Part shown: positions 57,829 to 64,000 of the stretch, piece by piece
How the letters are laid out: each line of letters opens with the position of its first letter
How positions within the stretch are numbered: position 1 is the first letter of the stretch
From: Ottelia alismoides
Taxonomy: Eukaryota > Streptophyta > Magnoliopsida > Alismatales > Hydrocharitaceae
DNA length: 64,000 nt
Assembly (NCBI GenBank): GCA_037367405.1
Contig: JAZKJV010002612.1
Span: 186,001 to 250,000, forward strand
Direction: 5' to 3'
Notes under the pieces: model-generated
The model's database searches: none
What the model saw: the letters and a program-made list of their open reading frames with translations, nothing else
Told to the model about the DNA's origin: nothing
Made by a program: the position numbers and the translations under genes

Positions 57829-60140
57829 ATCCACTACAACAAAATACACTAAATTCGACCTTTTGCAATCATAAATGTCGATTTCAATAATTGCATACTC
57901 GACTTTTTTTATATGTCGAATTGCAAATAGTATTTTCGACGTGTGGAATCGATATGATATGGGCGACATTTTTTTGCGTCGACCATCTCTTCCGTCCTCC
58001 CTCTTCTCTGAGCCGAAAACCATTCACACATTCCCTTCGACCGACCTTCGTCCTCTAAGCCGCACCTCCTTGATCGGCCTTCGTCCTCTTCGACGTAGGA
58101 GGTATATAATATAATCCTATTACTTATCACATTCCCTAATCCCTCATTTTCACGTTCCTCCGCCCTAATTTCATGTTCCTCCGCAGGTCATCGCTCTTAC
58201 TCGAAGATCGTGGTCAAATCTCATCATTCACCGGTAGGATTCTTATAATTCTAGGTTGTATATGGGGTTTAGATCATATTATATGAGTTTTCTATGGATT
58301 TTCTAGATTTTTTATGTATTAGGTGCACTTGTCTAAGCATTTGTTGCTCCTGTGGTAACCGCACATTTGCTGTAGGAGGTATTTGCGATTCTCGCACAAC
58401 TTATATGGAAGGTATTGATGCACCACCCAGGGTGGTGGTGGAGTATGTGAGTAAATACTCGAGTGCTATTGGGATGTTTTGGCCCTTTGTTTTAGTGGTT
58501 TTTGGTAGAGTGGTTTTGAGGTCAATGGTCGGTCACACAAATCTATCTGAAGAATTTATTTTGGCTCTTTGTTTTGCACTATGGATTGTGATTTATTAAC
58601 TAGGGTAAACCATTCTGTATGACTAAATTTGCCAGAATATTAGCTTAACACATGTGGATGTAATTTATTAATATGGACAGTGGGTAGCATTCTGCCACAC
58701 AAATCATATAATAGGGCACACAAATTCTTTCGCCATTGAGATTTTAGATCTAGGAAGTACTCCATGAGTTAGATGAAGCACTACTTGTGCATAAAAGTTG
58801 CTTCTTGTTGTATTTATTAGTGTGCACAGAAATTCAGTTTTTTCCTCTAACTAAAACAATATATCTTGAATGGATTGCATTTCAAGTATATTGTTGTGGG
58901 TTTTATTAAAGTGCATTTTGGAAAAGTGAGGAGCAGGTGTTGAAGGCATCTAGAAGAAGTCACTATAAATGGCATTCAGTTGAACCTGCAAATATAGATA
59001 TATTTAGAATATTCTTTTGGTTAGAGTATCTCCCCCTTGAAGGACACACTTGTGCAATCATCGTGTATGGAATACAAGCAGATACTTATGAACCAATTGA
59101 TACCATATCTCTCCTATACCAAACAACTTTGGGAGTGGAGAGATGACTTCAGCAAGGGAAATTTCAGAATTAGTGTAATGTGCTAAGAGGTTGCTTCTAA
59201 TCCATCATTCTCACCACCTTTATGCTATCAGAGCGCTCTCAGGTTCGATATCTAGGCTTATGTATTATTACTAGTAGTTCCTAATCATTACTGTTTCAGA
59301 TATGGTTTTGAGATAACATTCTGTTTCGGATATATTTCAATTATGTAGGACATTTTGGTGTGCCTCTGTTCTTTGAAAACAATCTAATGTGGATTGCTAT
59401 TGTGTCCCTCAAATCCGATTATCATAACAAAAGAAATAATCCTTTCAGATCATGTAATTATCCTCTATTTTACCATTGTTTTTACTCATTTTTGCATTCT
59501 TCACATCCCTGCGCTTGTTGTTGTCTCACCACAACTGCTGCACGACAGCTCACACTGCTCCCTCTCACCACCTCCATCTTCTTCTGTTGCCAAAACCATA
59601 CGATACAATGTAATTAATTCCAAACTATAGCTACAGAAGTGCCCAGCAGCACTACTAATGGCAACATAAAATAAGACCATCCTATGGAGCTGTGAAAGTC
59701 CGAGCAAACTCAACGGAATCTCTGCTTGATGCAGTCCTTGGATCTGCCATTATCATCTAAAGTGGCTCTGCCAATGGTTGGCAGATTCGAACTTCAGATA
59801 ACAAGTGGATAACACATCCCAGATATTTATAGCTTGGAAAAAGTTTAATTCTGGCTTTCCATCGTTTGCAGCAGATGGTCGAAATATTTATCTTGCATTG
59901 GCATCTGATGGATTTAATCCATTTGGGCATTTAAGCTTGTCATATAATATGTAGCAAGTAATCTTGACAACATATAACTTGCCCCCTTGGATGTGCTTGA
60001 AATCAGAATACTATATGATGTGTTTATTGATTCCTGGATCCGATGCTTCAGGAATGGATATATATAGATGTATTCCTGGACTCGATTCTTGGACCCCATG
60101 CTCTTGGAAACATATTCTTCTTATTGTTAGTGTTTACCAC

Positions 60141-60250
60141 TTGCATATTTGATGACCGTGCAAGTTTATGATGTATATTTGATGATCATGCAAGTGTAAG
60201 ATGTATATTTGATTGTACTGCTTGCATATTTGATGATCAGCAAGTGTAAG
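60141..60250 (+). repeat. short tandem repeats inside CACTA element
   Basis: TTTGATGATCATGCAAGTGT and AAGATGTATATTTGAT recur three to four times at about 30-45 bp spacing, imperfectly. Confidence 0.75.
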
Positions 60251-62949
60251 ATGTATCCTATGATTGCTGGCTGTTGGAGTACGCATATACAGAAAAAACA
60301 TATGGTGAGATTCTGATAGAGAATATGTCGCTTGGCTTTTTCTTTCCATCTTGATTTTGTAGCTTTATTCTCTTATAGTGTATAGATAGGGAAAAATGCC
60401 TTGGTATTCTTATGGTAGCTCCCTTGCCTTTGCCACGAGTTGAACAACAATGCCTTGTTCTCCACCATTGACTGCTAAGATGGAGGAGCCCCCAACAAGT
60501 GCGGTGTCAACTTTGGCCCCAGCAACTGCACATTCGTCGCTGGCGGTGGTTAGATCCAACTATACAAGCACGATTGCATTCATTTCTATATAGAGATTGT
60601 TTTTGCAAATTAAAGAAATGGACTAAATCCGTAGAGAAAGGAAGCTCGAGATAGGAATAACTGCGAGGAGGAATCAACTGGTCTTGTGCGATAGATCATT
60701 GGGAACCATATTTGGTATTGCGCTGGATCTTCTTACTGAATTAATAGCTCAAACAGAGCCAACCACTGTGCAACAAATTATTGGTGACACAAACATCCTT
60801 CATAGTTTGATAGATATCTTAACTATGTACATATGTGAATGTATCATGACTGCTCGCATTTTGAATTGCAGAACATCTGTGGATCAGATAGGAAGGTGAG
60901 ACAACCACTTTGCCGGTTGGTTTCACATTCATATCCTGGTTGAGGGAAATAAGGGAGCTAAATAAGTGGAGCCATTTTGTGTCCAGGGTTTAATCGATTC
61001 TCAAGTTTGAACTAAACATGGATCTGGAGTTCATCGCCGTGATGTTGTCGCTCGAAGGGTTCATCTTCATGGAGTTCATGGACTGTATCATTATTCTTTC
61101 CCTTGTAGAATTTCAATGTCATTCTGTATTATATTTGAGATTCCTATTGTTGTCTATATCATTCCACGTGAATTTCTGTTGAAGGAGAATCGAGATTGAA
61201 GGAAGAAGAAAGCAAACTAGTGCCATGGCTGAATCCAACATTGAGGTTTTTCATTTTACTAAAGCCACAAGTTTGCTTTATTATCTACTTCTCTATCCCG
61301 ATATCTATAGCTAGAAAGCTACATAGAATGCAATATTGAGATCACTATAAGTGGTTGGATTATCTAACAATATATTTGGGTTATCTAGAAGAGCTACATT
61401 TTGTTTATGCCTATCTTAAAAGGTTTTGTTTAATATAGCGATTACATATCCTTTTTATTGTTTTTTATGATAAGTTATTGCTGAGATGACAATCTTCTAT
61501 GCTATTTTATTATTTTTACACAATAACCACACTCACAAATCCCTTTGTTGTCTACGAAACGCCTTCCTGTTGTTGTTTGCTCCACAGAGCGGCCACCTCT
61601 TCGTCCTCTTTTTGATATGTGTGCAAAAGCTAAATTTTCTTTCTTTGCTTTGGGTTTCATTATCTTCTTGTCATTTTGAACTCTGATTTATTTTTGTTTG
61701 AACATCAATATTTCCTCTCACTCTTCACATTAGAAAAACATTCATATTGGTTGAGGAGATGGTCAATATATATCAAGGAAGTGGACATTCTTGCTCTGCT
61801 TTGATAGTTTCTTTGCAGGTCTTGTGTTCACTAAATGGGAATTTTGTTGTCTTTTCAAGTGTCTAACATGCTTCCTGGAAGTGGATTTTCTAACTTGATG
61901 AAGTCTGATTTTTGGCCAAAAGGAATGTGCGACACAACCTGGGAAATCAAAATGCTAGCGAAGATCATGCTACTTTTATGAGCAACTTCTCAAAGGGTAG
62001 TTTATATGTACTGGATGTGATGGGCACTGGGCTCTCTATCATTAATTAAGAGGTAAATTCCTTTCGTATGAAGTTCTTTTATGGTTTCAATCTTTTATGT
62101 TTTATATTATTATTGCTCCTACTACTGCATGTGATGATAATTCCCACTTAAACAAATTCTTTGTTTTTATCTGCAAACAATACCAATACTTACCATAGAT
62201 AGTCCATTTTTTGGAACTTGCCAAAGACAGTCCCTATTGCCTCAGTCCGTGCTGCAAAGGAATGGGTCGCAAACTTGGGAAACCAATCTTAAAGATGCTA
62301 ACGATGATCATGTTGCTTCTATAGATAAATAGAAATAGTTTGGGCCTTCAAAATGATGAAGCTTTCTGTCATATATATTAATAATTTGCAGGTGAGAGAC
62401 TACGATGTTGCTTCAGTATTAATAGTTTCCTGATGAGCAACATCGAGAGGCAGCTGATCTAAGACATTGTTTACAAGTCAATCCATATAGCCACCAGCTA
62501 GAATTTCGTGATTTTGGAAGTGCAAAACTCTTTGGTAAGTATTAACATCTTACTAGAAAGTCCATTATATTGAAGATATCAACATCTTACCAGAAAGTCC
62601 ATTATATAGAACATATAACTAACTTAGATATGCTTCACTTCGTACTAGTAAAAAGGGTGCCGAAGATATCATATTCTGCATATTTCTAAAGGGAATCAAT
62701 TATACCATAGCTAGAGGGAACCTTCATTTCTTAAGCACTGTCCTAAGCCTTTGGTAAGTATTTTACTCTCTCAATTAAACATTGCTTTATTTGATTATAT
62801 ATTGGTCTTATGGTTTCAAATCAAGCTCGTCTAAGCAACATTTGTCCTAACATCTCTCCTCTTGGTATGAAAGGTTGGTGGGTGTATCTATTTTCTATGT
62901 CTATGTATTTTTGTACATGTTTATGAGATGTGGAAGTGACTAACAAAAA

Positions 62950-63020
62950 GCACCAGTAGTCTAATGGTAAAACGGTACCATGACAAGGTACATATCTGGG
63001 TTCGATTCCCGGTTGGTGCA
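62950..63020 (+). tRNA. tRNA with glycine-type body and GAC (valine) anticodon
   Basis: 71 nt, closely matching plant tRNA-Gly(GCC): acceptor GCACCAG/TTGGTGC, D-arm GTCT-AATGGTA-AAAC, anticodon stem GTACC/GGTAC, T-arm CTGGG-TTCGATT-CCCGG, A73. All stems pair apart from G-U pairs and one C-A in the D-stem that the normal gene also has. The loop reads ATGACAA, so the anticodon is GAC, not GCC. A and B boxes are intact, CAA lies at -6 to -4, and TTTT follows at 63024. It lies 0.8 kb inside the CACTA element. It may be an expressed variant or a pseudogene; A35, C36 and A73 are valine identity elements in known systems. Confidence 0.85.
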
Positions 63021-63023
63021 TAT

Positions 63024-63027
63024 CTTT
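63024..63027 (+). terminator. RNA polymerase III terminator of the GAC tRNA
   Basis: TTTT four bases after the tRNA; minimal but sufficient length for plant tRNA genes. Confidence 0.55.
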
Positions 63028-63429
63028 TCAATGTCTTACATGAAATCTATTTTCAATATCTCTTGTTTTTGCACTTGTTTCAAGTCTATCACATTTTCAT
63101 CAATGAAGTCTGGTGAGAATATGGTGCTTTCTGGGTCTCAGCATGACCACCTACGCCGTTGCTCTCAACTTCTAGGTAATTTGATATGTGCGTTCCCACA
63201 TTATCATTCTTGCAATGATACGGTCATCCTTTTCATCCTCAACTTATACAGCTTTAGATTAGAAAATAAAATGACTACTTTGAAGTTTTTCTTGCTGATT
63301 AAATTAGAACTTTTAATAGGTTGAAAGAAGGTTTGTCTATATATAAATAACAGTAAAAGAGTGTGTGGGTAAATTATAAAATGGCACCTTCAGGAGAGGT
63401 GACGAGCAGGAGGGGTTGCAGGTAAAATA

Positions 63430-63800
63430 CCCACTAAAGAGCATAATCGACGTTTATTATCAAGCAACTTTCTTGCCGTCGAATATGCAGGACCAATCGA
63501 CATTTATGGATTTCAATATTCGACATTAGTAGTTTAAAAGTCGAAAATAAATATGACACTCGACGGTTACACGTCGAGTTATGGCAACAACATCGACGTT
63601 TAAATGTCGAATTTAAGCATTAAAACGACGTTAAATTTAATCAGGCTCAACAAATCGACATTACACTTTATACGTCGAATAAACTTAATTTCGACAAACC
63701 TGAATCGACAGATTTTTTCGACGTAAACAAACGTCGAAATTAGCATTAGTCGTCGTTTAACTAGATCTATTTTGACGTTTACAAACGTCGTTTTTAATCC
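63430..63800. repeat. right subterminal repeat zone of CACTA element
   Basis: More than fifteen TCGAC/GTCGA and ACGT-containing words in direct and inverted orientation, matching those at 57860-57990. In En/Spm-type elements such words bind the element protein. Confidence 0.85.
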
Positions 63801-63817
63801 TTTTTGCTGTAGTGATC

Positions 63818-64000
63818 TTTAGAAGTGTATATCAATGTTATGCTTGTAAAAAGAGTTCAACTTCACTAAATATCATGAGAACCTACTTATTTGGGTATAG
63901 GGTTGGGTTGGAGTAAATTTCCTTCACAGGGGTAGTGAAATTCTTAGCCATTTTATAAATAGCAAGTGTTTAAATGGTTAGTCCTTAAAAGAGTTGAAAT
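63818..64000. other. right flank, nothing recognised
   Basis: AT-rich, short, no recognisable feature. Confidence 0.4.

Larger units (their letters stand above)
57832..63814. mobile_element. CACTA (En/Spm-type) transposon
   Basis: Ends CACTACAACAAAA and TTTTTGCTGTAGTG are the classical inverted termini; ATC stands on both sides (57829-57831 and 63815-63817), the expected 3-bp duplication. Subterminal zones are dense in GTCGA, CGACGTTT and ACGTCGAA words. The 5,983-bp interior has only short frames, and no TNPD/TNPA-type transposase was recognised. It includes short tandem repeats and a tRNA gene near the right end. Either it is non-autonomous or its genes have decayed beyond recognition by eye. 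Confidence 0.92.

Noticed and set aside
62821..63021. 66-codon minus-strand frame
   Set aside because: Antisense shadow of the tRNA at 62950-63020.

Overview
This is plant nuclear DNA, almost certainly from a flowering plant. Two plant-type tRNA genes have CAA motifs just upstream, one spliced F-box gene of the SKIP24 type is present, and nearly everything else is plant transposable elements: Copia LTR elements primed by tRNA-Met, L1-type and RTE-type LINEs, Au-like SINEs, hAT, Mutator, CACTA and Helitron elements. Nothing bacterial or viral in layout was found. The species cannot be fixed from the sequence alone. || Layout. 1-2.6 kb: AT-rich, no gene recognised. 2.6-3.9 kb: a Mutator-like element with a GC-rich cargo (Pack-MULE-like) and a perfect 9-bp target duplication. 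4.7-7.4 kb: a non-autonomous LTR element with a perfect 5-bp duplication. 7.6-9.9 kb: a foldback MITE, a tRNA-Glu(CTC) gene and an hAT element holding a second MITE. 12.4-12.8 kb: the last two exons of an unidentified minus-strand gene. 12.9-18.7 kb: a tandem duplication of about 350 bp, the second copy of which took a SINE and a 5-kb Copia element. 20.4-24.1 kb: four hAT-type elements, one nested. 24.5-34.3 kb: RTE and L1 LINE remains; the main L1 is split by an LTR element carrying what looks like an aspartic-protease gene fragment and by an hAT element. 34.3-44.1 kb: a decayed hAT transposase, an inverted duplication, two opposed Copia parts, and a 1.07-kb tandem duplication. || 44.5-51.2 kb holds the remaining gene sequence: two exons of an aldo-keto reductase fragment, an hAT MITE, more LINE debris, and the SKIP24-like gene, which has four exons whose splice sites and phases agree. 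51.7-52.5 kb: two more copies of the foldback MITE. 53.8-55.6 kb: a Helitron, followed 12 bp later by an hAT element. 57.8-63.8 kb: a 6-kb CACTA element with a perfect 3-bp duplication. Inside it lies a tRNA gene with a glycine-tRNA body but a GAC (valine) anticodon. || The genes do not form a shared pathway. The window is a nested transposon landscape around a few host genes, and the insertion order can be read from target duplications and interrupted reading frames. The most unusual items are the anticodon-shifted tRNA inside the CACTA element, the captured gene fragment in the LTR element at 27-29.5 kb, and the four-member foldback family with 9-bp duplications.
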